This document shows positions 37,806 through 49,700 of a stretch of 64,000 nt of DNA, piece by piece. How positions within the stretch are numbered: position 1 is the stretch's first letter; each line of letters opens with the position of its first letter. The notes below the pieces were generated by a model. The model made no database searches. It was not told the origin of the DNA and worked only from the letters and a program-made list of their open reading frames with translations. The DNA comes from Methylophilaceae bacterium (GTDB lineage: Bacteria > Pseudomonadota > Gammaproteobacteria > Burkholderiales > Methylophilaceae). The stretch covers positions 62,001 through 126,000 of the forward strand of contig JAOKBJ010000001.1 in NCBI GenBank assembly GCA_028244835.1, in the 5' to 3' direction. The translations under genes and the position numbers were made by a program.

Positions 37806-38042
37806 ATGTTAAACAAAGAAAAAATACAAAATTTATCAAACAAAATAAGACATATAATTAAAGATTCACCAGTAAGTGACATAGAAGATAATATAAATGC
37901 ACTATTAAAGAGCACGTTCACCAAAATGGATCTAATTAATAGAGAAGAATTTGATGTGCAAACTGAAGTCTTAAAAAGAACGAGGGCTAAATTAGAAACG
38001 TTAGAAGCAAAAATTATAGACTTGGAACACAAATTAAAATAA
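37806..38042 (+). CDS. ubiK: ubiquinone biosynthesis accessory factor UbiK (BMFP)
   Basis: This 78-residue protein has the N-terminal membrane-fusogenic region (MLNKEKIQNLSNKIRHII) and the C-terminal coiled coil (FDVQTEVLKRTRAKLETLEAKI) typical of BMFP/UbiK. UbiK binds UbiJ and helps aerobic ubiquinone synthesis. It is in the usual place next to glnK-related genes seen in betaproteobacteria. Confidence 0.88.
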   Translation: MLNKEKIQNLSNKIRHIIKDSPVSDIEDNINALLKSTFTKMDLINREEFDVQTEVLKRTRAKLETLEAKIIDLEHKLK

Positions 38043-38050
38043 TTAGATCG

Positions 38051-38082
38051 AAAATTTATTTTTTAAATTAAATAAATTTTTT
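38051..38082 (+). terminator. AT-rich hairpin after ubiK, possible terminator
   Basis: AAAATTTATT (38051-38060) pairs with AATAAATTTT (38071-38080) around a 10-base loop and ends in T residues. It lies 8 bases after the ubiK stop. The stem is all A/T and so weak; the call is tentative. Confidence 0.4.
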
Positions 38083-38144
38083 CATACAAACATAACCTGT
38101 CTTAGTTTCTTGATTTGTTCTAACTATTAAACTAAAATCACCTT

Positions 38145-38212
38145 ATTCGAGGAACGCTGCAAGAAAAATCCCAGGCTCGGATTGCAATTCATTTTGTAAA
38201 CTGCGTTCGCCA
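38145..38212 (+). promoter_or_regulatory. S-adenosylhomocysteine (SAH) riboswitch upstream of metH
   Basis: The leader carries the SAH aptamer pieces TTCGAGGAACGCTGCAA, CCCAGGCTCGG and CTGCGTTCGCC. P1 is TCGAG (38147-38151) with CTCGG (38176-38180). The pseudoknot GAACGC (38152-38157) is an exact complement of GCGTTC (38203-38208). An ATTGCAAT element lies between. SAH riboswitches turn on methyl-cycle genes when SAH builds up, which suits metH. About 135 bases separate the aptamer from the metH start and would contain the expression platform. Confidence 0.9.
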
Positions 38213-38347
38213 TAATTTAACCGTATCAGAAGCGGAATATTTGGTGAACCAAAATTCTTTCTGGTCACATAGTTTTAGGGAAAATAAGCACAGTGACTTA
38301 TCTAATATTTAAAAAATTGCATATCAATTTTATAATAAGGCTTTAAA

Positions 38348-41300
38348 TTGCTAACCACCGAAAAAATTCTTAAGAAATTACTCGCAGAGAGAATTTTGTT
38401 AATGGATGGTGCAACAGGCACTATGATCCAACAACATCATTTATCTGAAGAGGATTACAGAGGATCTAAATTTTTAGACTTTTCTGCCCCAAAAGGTCAA
38501 AGAGAAATATTTTTAAAAGGTAATAATGAATTACTAAGTATTACTCAGCCCAAAATAATCCAAGATATACATGAAGATTATCTTGCTGCCGGTGCTGATA
38601 TTATCGAGACAAATACATTTGGTGCAAATTCTATTGCACAAGATGATTATCATATGCCCCACCTCGTAAACGAGATGAATATTAATGCAGCTAAACTTGC
38701 AAAAGCAGCTGCCAAAAAATTCTCAACTCCTGAAAAACCAAGATTTGTTGCAGGGGCTATTGGGCCCACCCCCAAGACTGCTTCAATATCTCCAGATGTT
38801 AATGATCCTGGGGCAAGAAATATTAACTTTGACCAGTTAGTATTAAGTTATCAAGAACAAACAATAGCCCTAATAAAAGGAGGCGTTGACATATTATTAG
38901 TAGAGACTGTTTTTGATACTCTTAACTGTAAAGCTGCACTTTTTGCTATTAATTCTATTTTTGAAAAACAATCAATCCGTCTTCCACTGATGATTTCTGG
39001 AACAGTTACAGATGCGTCTGGAAGAATACTATCTGGACAAACTGTCAGTGCATTTTGGAATTCTGTTCGCCATGCAAAACCTCTAACCATCGGCCTAAAT
39101 TGTGCTTTAGGTGCAGCATTAATGAGGCCTTATGCTGAAGAGTTATCAAAAATTTCAAATACTCATATATGTATTTATCCAAATGCAGGATTACCAAACC
39201 CAATGTCCGATACTGGCTTTGACGAAAAGCCTGAAGATACATCTTCACTTCTAAAAGAATTTGCCGATAGTGGTTTTGTAAATATTGCAGGGGGTTGTTG
39301 TGGAACTACTCCAGCTCATATTGAAGCCATCGCAAATGCAATGAAAGGTCTAAAACCAAGAAAAATTCCATCACAACAAACATATACGCAATTATCAGGT
39401 TTAGAGCCTTTAGTAATCAATGATGACTCGCTATTTATTAATGTAGGCGAAAGAACTAATGTCACTGGCTCGAAAGCTTTTTCTAATTTAATTATTAATG
39501 AAAAATATGAAGAAGCAGTATCTGTTGCAAGACAGCAAGTAGAAAACGGAGCACAAATCATCGATATTAATATGGATGAAGGTATGCTTGATTCCTTAAG
39601 CGCAATGAAACACTTTCTTAATTTAATTGCCTCTGAACCAGATATATCAAGAATTCCCATAATGATTGATTCTTCAAAATGGGAAGTGATTGAAGCAGGA
39701 TTAAAATGTGTACAAGGTAAATCTGTTGTAAATTCAATATCATTAAAAGAAGGTGAGGCAATCTTTCTTCAACAAGCGCAACTTTGTCTTAGTTATGGGG
39801 CAGCAGTAATTGTGATGGCATTTGATGAAAAAGGACAGGCAGATACTTATGAAAGAAAAATAGAAATATGTAAACGAGCTTATGATACTCTAATCAAAAA
39901 GTTAGGCTTCCCCCCTGAAGATATTATATTTGACCCAAATATTTTTGCAGTTGCAACTGGAATCGAAGAACATAACAACTATGCTGTAGATTTCATCAAC
40001 GCAACAAAATGGATTACAGAAAATCTTCCTTACGCGAAAGTTTCAGGTGGAGTATCCAATGTTAGCTTTAGCTTTAGAGGAAATAACTTAGCTCGGGAGG
40101 CTATTCATACTGTATTTTTATATCATGCAGCAAAAGCAGGGCTAACTATGGGTATTGTTAATGCAGGCATGTTAGGTCTATACGATGACTTAAATGATGA
40201 TTTAAAAGAAGCAGTTGAAGATGTAATACTGAACAGAAGTCCTGATGCTACTGAAAAAATGATTGAAATAGCAGGGACTCTAAAGGGAAGCAAAAAAGAA
40301 GAGCTTAAGTTAAATTGGCGTGGGGATGAAGAAGACCTAATCCCTGTGAAAAAAAGAATTGAGTACGCATTAGTTCATGGTGTGACTGATTATATTGTTG
40401 AAGATACTGAAGAAGCACGAACAAAGATAATGAAAGAAGAAGATGGACGCCCAATCAAAGTAATTGAAGGTCCTTTAATGGACGGCATGAATGTAGTTGG
40501 TGATTTGTTTGGCCAAGGGAAAATGTTTTTACCCCAAGTAGTTAAATCTGCTCGAGTAATGAAACAAGCTGTAGCACACCTTGTCCCTTTTATTGAAAAA
40601 GAAAAAGAAGCTGAAGAAAAAAGAACTGGCATTAAAGCAAAGCCAAAAGGGAAAATGCTAATTGCAACTGTTAAAGGTGATGTTCACGACATAGGTAAAA
40701 ATATTGTTTCAGTCGTATTGCAATGTAACAACTTTGAAGTAGTTAATATGGGCGTTATGGTGCCTTGTTCAGAAATACTAGCCAAAGCCAAGGAAGAAAA
40801 CGTAGATATTATTGGTCTGTCTGGACTCATTACTCCTTCACTTGAGGAGATGACCCATGTTGCAAGTGAAATGCAACGAGATCCATACTTTAAAAATAAT
40901 AATGTTCCTCTTTTAATTGGTGGGGCGACAACCTCCAGAGCCCATACAGCTGTAAAAATTGCTCCTAGCTATGAAGGTCCAGTTATACATGTTCCAGATG
41001 CCTCTCGATCGGTCTCAATGATGCAGTCACTCATGGATCCCGTAAAAAAAGTTGAATATCTTATAGGACTATCTAAAGATTATGAAAATGTAAGGGAGCT
41101 GCACCTAAATAAAAAAGGTGCTAAATATATTTCACTCGAATCTGCTAGAGAAAATAAACTGCAGTTAAAATTTGAACCAAAAAAACCTAAATTTATTGGT
41201 CGTAGAGTTTTTGAGAATATTGATCTCAATCTACTTGCTGAATTTATAGACTGGTCTCCTTTTTTTCAAACATGGGATTTACATGGCAAATATCCAGCTA

Positions 41301-42097
41301 TCCTTAAAGATAAAGTTGTTGGGGAAAGTGCCTCTCAACTATTTATTGAGGCTAAAACAATGCTCAATAAAATAATTAATGAAAAAAAATTGAAAGCAAA
41401 TGGTGTTATTGGTTTTTACCCTGCAAACTCGGTTAACGATGATATAGAAATATATGAGAATGAAGATAGGGCTAAACCTATTTTTACCTATTATTGCCTA
41501 AGACAGCAAACTGAAAAACCAAGTGTTAAAGGAAAATCAAATCCTAACCAATGTTTGTCTGATTATATTGCTCCAAAATCAACCGGCGTAAAAGATTATA
41601 TTGGAATGTTTGCTGTAACTTCTGGAATCAATGCTGAGATTTATGAAAAAATATTTGAAAAAGCTGAAGATGACTATAGCTCAATTATGATTAAAGCTAT
41701 TACTGACAGGTTAGCTGAGGCTTTTGCTGAATATATGCATGATAGAATAAGACAGGATTTATGGGGATACCAAACTACCAATGAAATATCAACAGAAGAT
41801 ATGATAAAAGAAAAATATGAGGGAATTAGGCCTGCTCCTGGATACCCAGCCTGCCCTGAACATACTGTAAAAAAAGATATATTTGAGCTATTAAAAACAA
41901 ATGAAATTGGAATGGAATTAACAGAGAGTATGGCTATGCTGCCAGCCTCTTCAGTAAGTGGCTTTTACTTCTCCCATCCTAACTCTAAATATTTTAGTGT
42001 TGGAAGTATTGATGAAGACCAAGTCAGCGATATGGCAAAACGCAGAGATATTTCTGTTGATGTAATTAAAAAATGGTTAGCTTCTAATTTAAGGTAA
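38348..42097 (+). CDS. metH: cobalamin-dependent methionine synthase
   Basis: This 1249-residue enzyme transfers the methyl of methyltetrahydrofolate through B12 to homocysteine. The order is: homocysteine barrel with zinc Cys in GLNCALGA and [11 protein letters not shown]; pterin domain ([24 protein letters not shown]); cobalamin domain with the cobalt-binding His in [14 protein letters not shown] near residue 780 and [13 protein letters not shown]; and a C-terminal AdoMet reactivation domain with [13 protein letters not shown]. The start is TTG, with AAGG 8 bases before it. A SAH riboswitch lies upstream. mpl follows after 5 bases. Confidence 0.98.
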   Translation: MLTTEKILKKLLAERILLMDGATGTMIQQHHLSEEDYRGSKFLDFSAPKGQREIFLKGNNELLSITQPKIIQDIHEDYLAAGADIIETNTFGANSIAQDDYHMPHLVNEMNINAAKLAKAAAKKFSTPEKPRFVAGAIGPTPKTASISPDVNDPGARNINFDQLVLSYQEQTIALIKGGVDILLVETVFDTLNCKAALFAINSIFEKQSIRLPLMISGTVTDASGRILSGQTVSAFWNSVRHAKPLTIGLNCALGAALMRPYAEELSKISNTHICIYPNAGLPNPMSDTGFDEKPEDTSSLLKEFADSGFVNIAGGCCGTTPAHIEAIANAMKGLKPRKIPSQQTYTQLSGLEPLVINDDSLFINVGERTNVTGSKAFSNLIINEKYEEAVSVARQQVENGAQIIDINMDEGMLDSLSAMKHFLNLIASEPDISRIPIMIDSSKWEVIEAGLKCVQGKSVVNSISLKEGEAIFLQQAQLCLSYGAAVIVMAFDEKGQADTYERKIEICKRAYDTLIKKLGFPPEDIIFDPNIFAVATGIEEHNNYAVDFINATKWITENLPYAKVSGGVSNVSFSFRGNNLAREAIHTVFLYHAAKAGLTMGIVNAGMLGLYDDLNDDLKEAVEDVILNRSPDATEKMIEIAGTLKGSKKEELKLNWRGDEEDLIPVKKRIEYALVHGVTDYIVEDTEEARTKIMKEEDGRPIKVIEGPLMDGMNVVGDLFGQGKMFLPQVVKSARVMKQAVAHLVPFIEKEKEAEEKRTGIKAKPKGKMLIATVKGDVHDIGKNIVSVVLQCNNFEVVNMGVMVPCSEILAKAKEENVDIIGLSGLITPSLEEMTHVASEMQRDPYFKNNNVPLLIGGATTSRAHTAVKIAPSYEGPVIHVPDASRSVSMMQSLMDPVKKVEYLIGLSKDYENVRELHLNKKGAKYISLESARENKLQLKFEPKKPKFIGRRVFENIDLNLLAEFIDWSPFFQTWDLHGKYPAILKDKVVGESASQLFIEAKTMLNKIINEKKLKANGVIGFYPANSVNDDIEIYENEDRAKPIFTYYCLRQQTEKPSVKGKSNPNQCLSDYIAPKSTGVKDYIGMFAVTSGINAEIYEKIFEKAEDDYSSIMIKAITDRLAEAFAEYMHDRIRQDLWGYQTTNEISTEDMIKEKYEGIRPAPGYPACPEHTVKKDIFELLKTNEIGMELTESMAMLPASSVSGFYFSHPNSKYFSVGSIDEDQVSDMAKRRDISVDVIKKWLASNLR

Positions 42098-42102
42098 GAA
42101 GT

Positions 42103-43464
42103 ATGCATATTCATATACTAGGTATATGTGGAACATTTATGGCGGGAATTGCTGCTATAGCAAAAGCCCAAGGACATAAAGTAACGGGGTGCGATCTGAA
42201 TGTTTACCCGCCTATGTCAACTCAACTTGAACAATTAGACATAAAAATAACTGAAGGCTACGATGTAAAACAAGTTGAAATAAAACCAGATATATTTATT
42301 GTTGGAAACGTTATTACCCGAGGCAATCCTTTAATTGAATCAATATTAAATCAACAGCTTAAATATCAATCGGGACCTCAATGGCTGTATGAGAATATTT
42401 TATATAACAAGTGGGTTCTTGCAGTAGCTGGAACACATGGTAAAACTTCAACTACTGCCATGCTAGCTTGGATTCTAGAAGCTAATGGTTTGGCACCAGG
42501 TTTTTTAATTGGTGGTATCCCAAATAACTTTAATGTTTCAGCAAGATTACCCATCAGTAACAATAAAAACTCTCCTACTTTCTTTGTCATTGAAGCAGAC
42601 GAGTATGACACTGCATTCTTTGATAAACGATCGAAGTTTATTCACTACCACCCAAATACATTAATTTTAAACAATCTAGAATTTGATCATGCAGATATTT
42701 TTGAAAATATTGAGCATATTGAAAAACATTTTCATCATTTAATTAGAACCATTCCAAATATCGGTAAAATCATTTTCAATAATGATAGCTTATCAATTAA
42801 AAAAGTATTGAAGCAAGGCTGTTGGTCAGAAGTTGAAAATTTTGGGTCTATGGGTAAATGGACTTATCAGAAAATAAATGAAAATAAATTTGAAGTGCAC
42901 TTTCAAAAAAAATCTCAAGGCATCCTCGAATGGAACTTAATTGGGCATCATAATGCCCAGAATGCGTTAGCTGCAATTGCAGCAGCCAAACATGTCGGAA
43001 TATCTTCAGATAAAGCAATCAGCGCTTTGAGTAAATTTAAAAATGTGAAAAAAAGAATGGAGCTTTTAGAGTCCATTAAAGAAATAAATATTTATGATGA
43101 TTTTGCTCATCATCCAACAGCTATAAAAACTACATTGGAAGGCTTAAGGAGTAAAATAGGTAGGGGCCGAATACTCACAATAATTGAACCAAGATCAAAC
43201 ACTATGAAATTAGGAGAAATGAAAGATAATTTACTTAAAAGCCTAAAGGAAGCGGATATTATTTTCTGTTTTTCAAAAAATCTATCATGGGACGCTAAAA
43301 AATTATTTAAAGACATTCCTAATGCAACTGTTATGACAGATATTGAGGAATTAGCTCATAAAATTTCTATCTCTTGTCGGCCCGGTGATAATATTATTTT
43401 TATGAGTAACGGTGAATTTTCAGGACTCCAAAATAAAGTAGTACGGCTATTAAAAAGTGAATAA
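42103..43464 (+). CDS. mpl: UDP-N-acetylmuramate:tripeptide ligase Mpl
   Basis: This 453-residue Mur-ligase-family enzyme reattaches recycled murein tripeptide to UDP-MurNAc. It opens HIHILGICGTFMAGIAAIA, where Mpl has this in place of the MurC variant. It carries the ATP motif AGTHGKTSTTAML near residue 108, then IEADEYDTAFFDKRSKF and the DDFAHHPTAI signature. Its 3' end overlaps the TonB-like gene by 8 bases. Confidence 0.94.
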   Translation: MHIHILGICGTFMAGIAAIAKAQGHKVTGCDLNVYPPMSTQLEQLDIKITEGYDVKQVEIKPDIFIVGNVITRGNPLIESILNQQLKYQSGPQWLYENILYNKWVLAVAGTHGKTSTTAMLAWILEANGLAPGFLIGGIPNNFNVSARLPISNNKNSPTFFVIEADEYDTAFFDKRSKFIHYHPNTLILNNLEFDHADIFENIEHIEKHFHHLIRTIPNIGKIIFNNDSLSIKKVLKQGCWSEVENFGSMGKWTYQKINENKFEVHFQKKSQGILEWNLIGHHNAQNALAAIAAAKHVGISSDKAISALSKFKNVKKRMELLESIKEINIYDDFAHHPTAIKTTLEGLRSKIGRGRILTIIEPRSNTMKLGEMKDNLLKSLKEADIIFCFSKNLSWDAKKLFKDIPNATVMTDIEELAHKISISCRPGDNIIFMSNGEFSGLQNKVVRLLKSE

Positions 43465-44191
43465 TTTCCAAAAATATGGCTTGCTACTGGCTATTATCTT
43501 TTCTATTTTATTTCACCTTATTGTTATAAAAAGTTTTTCTTTCAAAATATTTCGTTCTGATCAAGAAACTTTCGATGATATGGAAATAACTATAGTAAAT
43601 CAGATAAATTTAGCCTCTCCTAAAACCAAAGAAAGCTTAACTAACAATAAAAATTCTTCCTCGAAAAAAATCTTATTCATTTCTGACAAAAAAATTAATG
43701 AAAATGATGCTAATGAGAAAGTTATAACTCCAGAAGTTTCCAACCCCTCTGTTATCCGATCAATTAATATATCAAAAATTTTATCTGATATAAGCAACAT
43801 AGACTTTTCCACTAAAACAAAAACCCATAGCAATAAGCAGAGAATTAAGTCAATTTCAGCTAATACTACTGATTATCTTTATAAACTATATTTTGAAGCT
43901 TGGAGACAAAAGGTAGAAAAAATTGGAGCAATGAATTATCCGAGAGAAGCATCTAAATTAGGAATGTTTGGCTCATTGAAATTAACTGTGTCACTGAATT
44001 CAGATGGAATGATAGAAAATTTATTTATTAATAAATCTTCTGGCTATAAAGAACTTGACGAAGCAGCCCTAAATATTGTTAAACTTGGTGCCCCATATGC
44101 TAAATTCCCTGCAAAAATCCATAAAGAAGTTGATATCATAAATATCACTCGCAAATGGAAATTCACTGAAAAGAATAATTTTTCTCAATAA
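43457..44191 (+). CDS. TonB-like energy transducer
   Basis: This 244-residue protein has one N-terminal membrane anchor (GLLLAIIFSILFHLIVI), a long low-complexity periplasmic stretch and a C-terminal TonB domain (YPREASKLGMFGSLKLTVSLNSDGMIENLFINKSSGYKELDEAAL). It would couple the proton motive force to an outer-membrane receptor. No exbBD is adjacent, and the spacer lacks the usual Pro-rich repeats. It overlaps mpl by 8 bases and ends 1 base from hemE (convergent). Confidence 0.82.
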   Translation: MNNFQKYGLLLAIIFSILFHLIVIKSFSFKIFRSDQETFDDMEITIVNQINLASPKTKESLTNNKNSSSKKILFISDKKINENDANEKVITPEVSNPSVIRSINISKILSDISNIDFSTKTKTHSNKQRIKSISANTTDYLYKLYFEAWRQKVEKIGAMNYPREASKLGMFGSLKLTVSLNSDGMIENLFINKSSGYKELDEAALNIVKLGAPYAKFPAKIHKEVDIINITRKWKFTEKNNFSQ

Positions 44192-44192
44192 G

Positions 44193-45260
44193 TTATCCTT
44201 GATGATACTGAATACTATAATTTCTAACTGTTTCTAATAGCGCCTGAAGATTCTCAGGGGGTGTAAATTGTGTAATGCCATGGCCTAAATTAAAAATATG
44301 TCCTTCACCATGTCCGTAATCATCGAGGATTTTTTTTACAAATTTCTCTATAACTTTAGGACTTGATAATAAAATAGCTGGGTCAAGATTTCCTTGTAAC
44401 GCAACTTTATCATTCACCAACTTCCTAGCAGAGGCAATATCCGTTTGCCAATCTATTCCAAGCGCATCAGCCCCACTACCAACTTGAGACTTTATCCACT
44501 GGCCCCCACCTTTGGTAAACAAAATTTTAGGTATGTCTTGATAGCCTAATAAATTAAGGTTTGAAATAATAACTTTCATATAATTTAAAGAGTAACTTTC
44601 ATATTCACTATGTGCTAAAGCTCCTCCCCATGAATCAAAAATCATAACCACATCTACACCTGCATCAATTTGACAAGCTAAATATTTAGTTACAGTTTCA
44701 GTATTTATTTTAAGAATATGATTAATTAAATCTGGGCGACTATACAACATTTGTTTTATTTTTAAAAAATCTGTTCTTCCCTTACCTTCAACCATATAAG
44801 TTGCAAGTGTCCAGGGGCTACCTGAAAATCCAATTAATGGGACTCTATTTTTAAGAGTATCCTTAATTGAACTAACAGCCTTAAAAACATATGATAATTC
44901 TTCTTCAACATCTGGTATATCTAACTTCTGAACTGATTTCTCATCTTGCAATGGATTTTTAAATTTTGGACCTTCGCCTTCCTCAAAATAAAGACCTAAT
45001 CCCATTGCATCAGGTACGGTTAAAATATCAGAGAATAATATCGCAGCGTCTAGATTAGGATATCTTTCAAGGGGCTGCATTGTCACCTCAGTTGCAAAAT
45101 CCTGATTCTTACAAAGATCTAAAAAATTTCCTGCTTTTTTTCTAGTCTCACGATATTCGGGAAGGTATCGTCCAGCTTGTCTCATTATCCAAACGGGAGT
45201 GTAAGGTGTTTTTTTTCTTAACAGAGCTTTTAAAAAAACATCATTGATAATAGAAGTCAT
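44193..45260 (-). CDS. hemE: uroporphyrinogen decarboxylase
   Basis: This 355-residue enzyme decarboxylates the four acetate side chains of uroporphyrinogen III in heme synthesis. Both PROSITE-type signatures are present: [18 protein letters not shown] near residue 21 and [16 protein letters not shown] near residue 142. Asp in AAILFSDIL is the active-site residue. It lies 15 bases downstream of gltD. Confidence 0.97.
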   Translation of the reverse strand: MTSIINDVFLKALLRKKTPYTPVWIMRQAGRYLPEYRETRKKAGNFLDLCKNQDFATEVTMQPLERYPNLDAAILFSDILTVPDAMGLGLYFEEGEGPKFKNPLQDEKSVQKLDIPDVEEELSYVFKAVSSIKDTLKNRVPLIGFSGSPWTLATYMVEGKGRTDFLKIKQMLYSRPDLINHILKINTETVTKYLACQIDAGVDVVMIFDSWGGALAHSEYESYSLNYMKVIISNLNLLGYQDIPKILFTKGGGQWIKSQVGSGADALGIDWQTDIASARKLVNDKVALQGNLDPAILLSSPKVIEKFVKKILDDYGHGEGHIFNLGHGITQFTPPENLQALLETVRNYSIQYHQG

Positions 45261-45275
45261 ATTAAGCTAATTAGA

Positions 45276-46703
45276 TTATCTTGGAAGAACTGAAGAACCC
45301 ATTAAAAATTCGTCTACAGCTCGTGCACATTGTCTGCCTTCTCTAATAGCCCAAACAACTAGTGATTGCCCACGTCTCATATCACCAGCAGCAAAAACTT
45401 TTTCTCTTGAAGTAAAATAAGCTTTATCTCCGTCTGTTAAAGCCTTAACATTACCGCGTTTATCTTTTTCGATTAAAAATTTATCTAGCATTTTTTGTTG
45501 TGGCCCCATAAAACCCATCGCTAATAAAACTAAATCTGCTTTTAATTTGAATTCTGTATTAGGAATTTCTTGCATTTTCCCTTCTCGCCATTCCACTTTT
45601 ACGCCGATTAATTCTTTAACTTTTCCTTCTTCACCCACAAAAGATTTAGTAGCAATTGACCAATCCCTGTCACAACCTTCCTCATGAGAGCTAGATGTTC
45701 TCATCTTTAATGGCCAATATGGCCAAACCATAGATTTATTTTCTTGCTCGGGTGGCTGTGGCATTAATTCAAATTGCGTCACTGAAGCTGCGCCATGTCT
45801 ATTAGAAGTTCCTACGCAATCAGATCCAGTATCCCCGCCACCAATAACCACGACATGCTTTCCAGTTGCCTTAATTTGCTTAGATACCTTATCGCCGGCT
45901 ACAATTTTATTTTGAGAAGGTAAGAAATCCATGGCAAAATTAACCCCTTCTAGCTCCCTTCCTGGCACTGGAAGGTCTCTTGGCCATTCCGCCCCACCTG
46001 TTAGAAGAACTGCATCATAATCTTTTACTAATTTTTCAGGGTCAATGGTCTCACCAACATTTTGATTTGTCTTAAATTTTACCCCCTCAGCTTCCATTTG
46101 ATCAACTCTTCGATCTATATGAATTTTCTCCATCTTAAAATCTGGAATCCCATAACGAAGAAGCCCTCCAACGCGATCATTCTTTTCATAAACATCAACA
46201 TCATGTCCCACCCTTGCTAACTGCTGAGCTGCTGCAAGCCCTGCAGGACCTGAACCAACAATAGCAATTTTCTTTCCAGTTTTATTTTTTGCTATTTGAG
46301 GAAGAACCCAATTGTTTTCCCAAGCTTTATCTATAATTGCATGTTCTATTGATTTAATTCCTACAGGATCTGAATTAATATTTAAAGTACATGCTGCTTC
46401 ACACGGTGCAGGACATATACGTCCAGTAAACTCTGGAAAATTATTAGTAGAATGAAGAACATTAATTGCTGCTTCCCAATTTTGGTTAAAAACTAAATCA
46501 TTCCAATCTGGAATTATATTATTTACTGGACATCCATTATTACAAAATGGGATTCCACAATCCATGCAGCGAGCGCCTTGAACTTTTGCTTCCTCATCTG
46601 ATAGATGCAAAATAAATTCTTTATAATTCTTTACGCGTTCTTCTGCAGGCAGATTGCGCTCAATTTGTCTAGGAAAATCCATAAATCCTGTAACTTTTCC
46701 CAT
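45276..46703 (-). CDS. gltD: glutamate synthase small subunit
   Basis: This 475-residue NADPH- and FAD-binding subunit has N-terminal cysteines for 4Fe-4S clusters ([17 protein letters not shown] and CPAPCEAAC). Two Rossmann folds follow: [19 protein letters not shown] near residue 146 and [17 protein letters not shown] near residue 285. It passes electrons to GltB. The genes touch (TAATG), so they are translationally coupled. Confidence 0.97.
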   Translation of the reverse strand: MGKVTGFMDFPRQIERNLPAEERVKNYKEFILHLSDEEAKVQGARCMDCGIPFCNNGCPVNNIIPDWNDLVFNQNWEAAINVLHSTNNFPEFTGRICPAPCEAACTLNINSDPVGIKSIEHAIIDKAWENNWVLPQIAKNKTGKKIAIVGSGPAGLAAAQQLARVGHDVDVYEKNDRVGGLLRYGIPDFKMEKIHIDRRVDQMEAEGVKFKTNQNVGETIDPEKLVKDYDAVLLTGGAEWPRDLPVPGRELEGVNFAMDFLPSQNKIVAGDKVSKQIKATGKHVVVIGGGDTGSDCVGTSNRHGAASVTQFELMPQPPEQENKSMVWPYWPLKMRTSSSHEEGCDRDWSIATKSFVGEEGKVKELIGVKVEWREGKMQEIPNTEFKLKADLVLLAMGFMGPQQKMLDKFLIEKDKRGNVKALTDGDKAYFTSREKVFAAGDMRRGQSLVVWAIREGRQCARAVDEFLMGSSVLPR

Positions 46704-49700
46704 TAAGCAACTTCCTTTTTCTTAATTTCTTTCATTTCATTCAAAGCTCTCATATATTCTATTGGCATAACTTTAACAAAATTTTCTAATTCAATATCCC
46801 ATTGGTTTAATATTTTTTTTGCAATACTACTTTCAGTATACTGACAATGATTTTGGATAAGAGTTTTCAATATTTTCTCATCTGGCAAATTAAGATGAAG
46901 TGGCATATCAGTTTCAACATTTTGTTTTTTTACTTTATGGAGCGTTACCATTGATAAATTACAGTAATTTTTAAATGTTTTTTGAGGATCATAGATGTAA
47001 GCAACCCCACCTGACATACCAGCTGCAAAATTTTGACCAGTTCCGCCTAAAATTATTACAGTTCCACCAGTCATATATTCACAGCCATGGTTTCCAACAC
47101 CTTCAATAACAGCACTGGCTCCTGAATTTCTTACACAGAACCTCTCGCCACCAATACCATTAAAATAAGTTTCTCCGGATGTTGCTCCATACATAGTTGT
47201 ATTTCCAGTAATAATATTTTCTTCAGCTATACCTTTAAATTTTTTAGGGGGCTGTATGATAATCTTTCCGCCACACAATCCCTTACCAACATAATCGTTA
47301 CCTTCTCCATTAAGAGTAAAAGTTATTCCTTTCGCTAAAAATGCTCCAAAGCTTTGTCCGGCAGTTCCGCTTAAATTAATCTTTATGGAGTCATCTGGCA
47401 AACCTGTATTACCGTATCTTTTTGCTATTTCATGCGAAAGCATAGTCCCCACAGTTCTATTAACATTTGTAATTGTCGTATCAAACTCAATATTTGTTTT
47501 ATCAGTAATTGCAGAAATAGACTTATTTATTAATTCATTATCAAGTGCATTTTCAAGTCCATGATCTTGGCTTTCAGTATTGTATTTAGTAAAATCATTT
47601 GCCATTTCTGGCTGATAAAATATTTTACTAAAATCAAGTCCATTGATTTTCCAATGCTCAATGCCTTTTTGTTTGTCTAATAAATCAGATCGTCCAATTA
47701 AGTCATTAAATTTCCTAATGCCTAAAGATGCCATTATTTCTCTTGCCTCTTCAGCCACAAAGAAAAAGAAGTTAACTACATGTTCTGGCTGACCAGAAAA
47801 CCTTTTTCGTAATTCTGTATCTTGAGTAGCAATTCCAACAGGGCAAGTATTTAAATGACATTTTCTCATCATTATGCAGCCTTCCACTACAAGTGGTGCC
47901 GTAGCAAAACCAAACTCATCAGCTCCTAACATCGCACCTACAACAACATCTCTCCCTGTTTTTAATTGGCCGTCAACCTGAAGTATCACTCTGCTTCTTA
48001 ATTGATTTAATATTAATGTTTGTTGAGTTTCTGCTAACCCAATTTCCCAAGGTCCGCCTGCATGCTTAATCGAAGTTAGTGGTGACGCTCCGGTTCCACC
48101 ATCGTGGCCTGCTATAACAATATGATCTGCCTTGGCTTTAGTTACTCCAGCAGCAACTGTACCAACACCAGTTTCAGCAACTAATTTTACTGAAATACTA
48201 GCATTGGGATTTGCATTTTTTAAATCGTGTATTAATTGAGCTAAATCCTCAATAGAATAAATATCGTGATGTGGTGGAGGGGAAATTAATCCCACGCCAG
48301 GAACAGAGAACCTAAGCTTAGCTATATATTCACTAACTTTATGCCCCGGGAGTTGCCCGCCCTCTCCGGGCTTGGCTCCTTGTGCCATTTTAATTTGAAT
48401 TTGGTCTGCAGACGCTAAATATTCTGCAGTTACTCCAAATCTTCCAGATGCGACTTGTTTAATTCTAGACCTTAAAGAGTCCCCTGCTTTTAAATTAATA
48501 TTTTTCATTATAGTATCTGAATCTAAATGTTCAGAAATTGAAGTATCTTTTAAAATTGGAAAACTCCGGCGAATATCTTCACCTCCTTCTCCAGTATTAG
48601 ATTTTCCACCTATTCGATTCATTGCTATAGCCAAAGTTGAATGTGCTTCAGTCGATATCGAGCCTAAAGACATTGCTCCCGTTGTAAATCTTTTAACGAT
48701 TTCTTTTGCTGACTCAACCTCACCTAAAGGAATTGGTTTTTTTGTTTTAAGAGAAAATAAGCCCCTCAATGTCATATGTCTATGAGCTTGGTTGTTTATG
48801 AGCTCTGCATACTCTTTATAAGTCTCAAAATTATTTTTTTTTGTTGAGTGTTGAAGTTTAGCTATAGATTCAGGTGTCCACATGTGTTCTTCACCTCTAA
48901 TCCTAAATGCATATTCACCTCCAGCATCCAATGCATCATTTAAAACAGGATCATTACCATAAGCTAATTGATGAATTCTTTCAGTCTCAATAGCAACTTG
49001 CTCTATACCGATTCCATCGACGTTAGATACTGTTCCAGTAAAATACTTTTCAATGAACTGTTCATTTAGTCCAATTGCTTCAAAAACTTGAGCACCACAA
49101 TAAGATTGATATGTTGATATTCCCATCTTAGACATAACCTTAAATAAGCCTTTACCTATAGCCTTAATATAGTTTTCTTGAGCAGTAAAAAAATCATCCG
49201 TTAATGTTTTAATTGTTTCATAAGTTAGCCATGGACAAATAGCTTCAGCGCCATAACTAGCTAATAAAGCAAAATGATGGACCTCTCTTGCTGATCCAGT
49301 ATCTATAACTAACCCTGCATTTGTCCTATTACCAGACTTAACTAAATATTGATGCGTTGATGAGCAAGCAAGCAGAGCTGGAATTGCTAACTTTTTAGCA
49401 GATGTCTCCCTATCAGAAAGAATTATTATATTAAATCCATCATTAATTGCACGATCTGCTTCTTTACAAATTACGTGTAAAGCATTTTTGATTCTAACAG
49501 CAGAATCTTTATCTGAACCGGGTTCATAAGCATAAGTTATGTCTATCACTTTTGATTTAAACTTATCTTGTGTCAACGAGCCGATTTGTTTTAATTGTTC
49601 CAATTCATCGATACTTAATATTGGCTGGCTAGCTTCTAATCTGTCTGCAGGCTCTTTTTCTTCAATTCCTAAAAGGTTAGGCTTAGGCCCAATAAATGTT

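Noticed and set aside
38043-38347. Cobalamin riboswitch before metH
   Set aside because: The leader has no B12-box sequence; its conserved blocks and exact pseudoknot fit the SAH aptamer instead.
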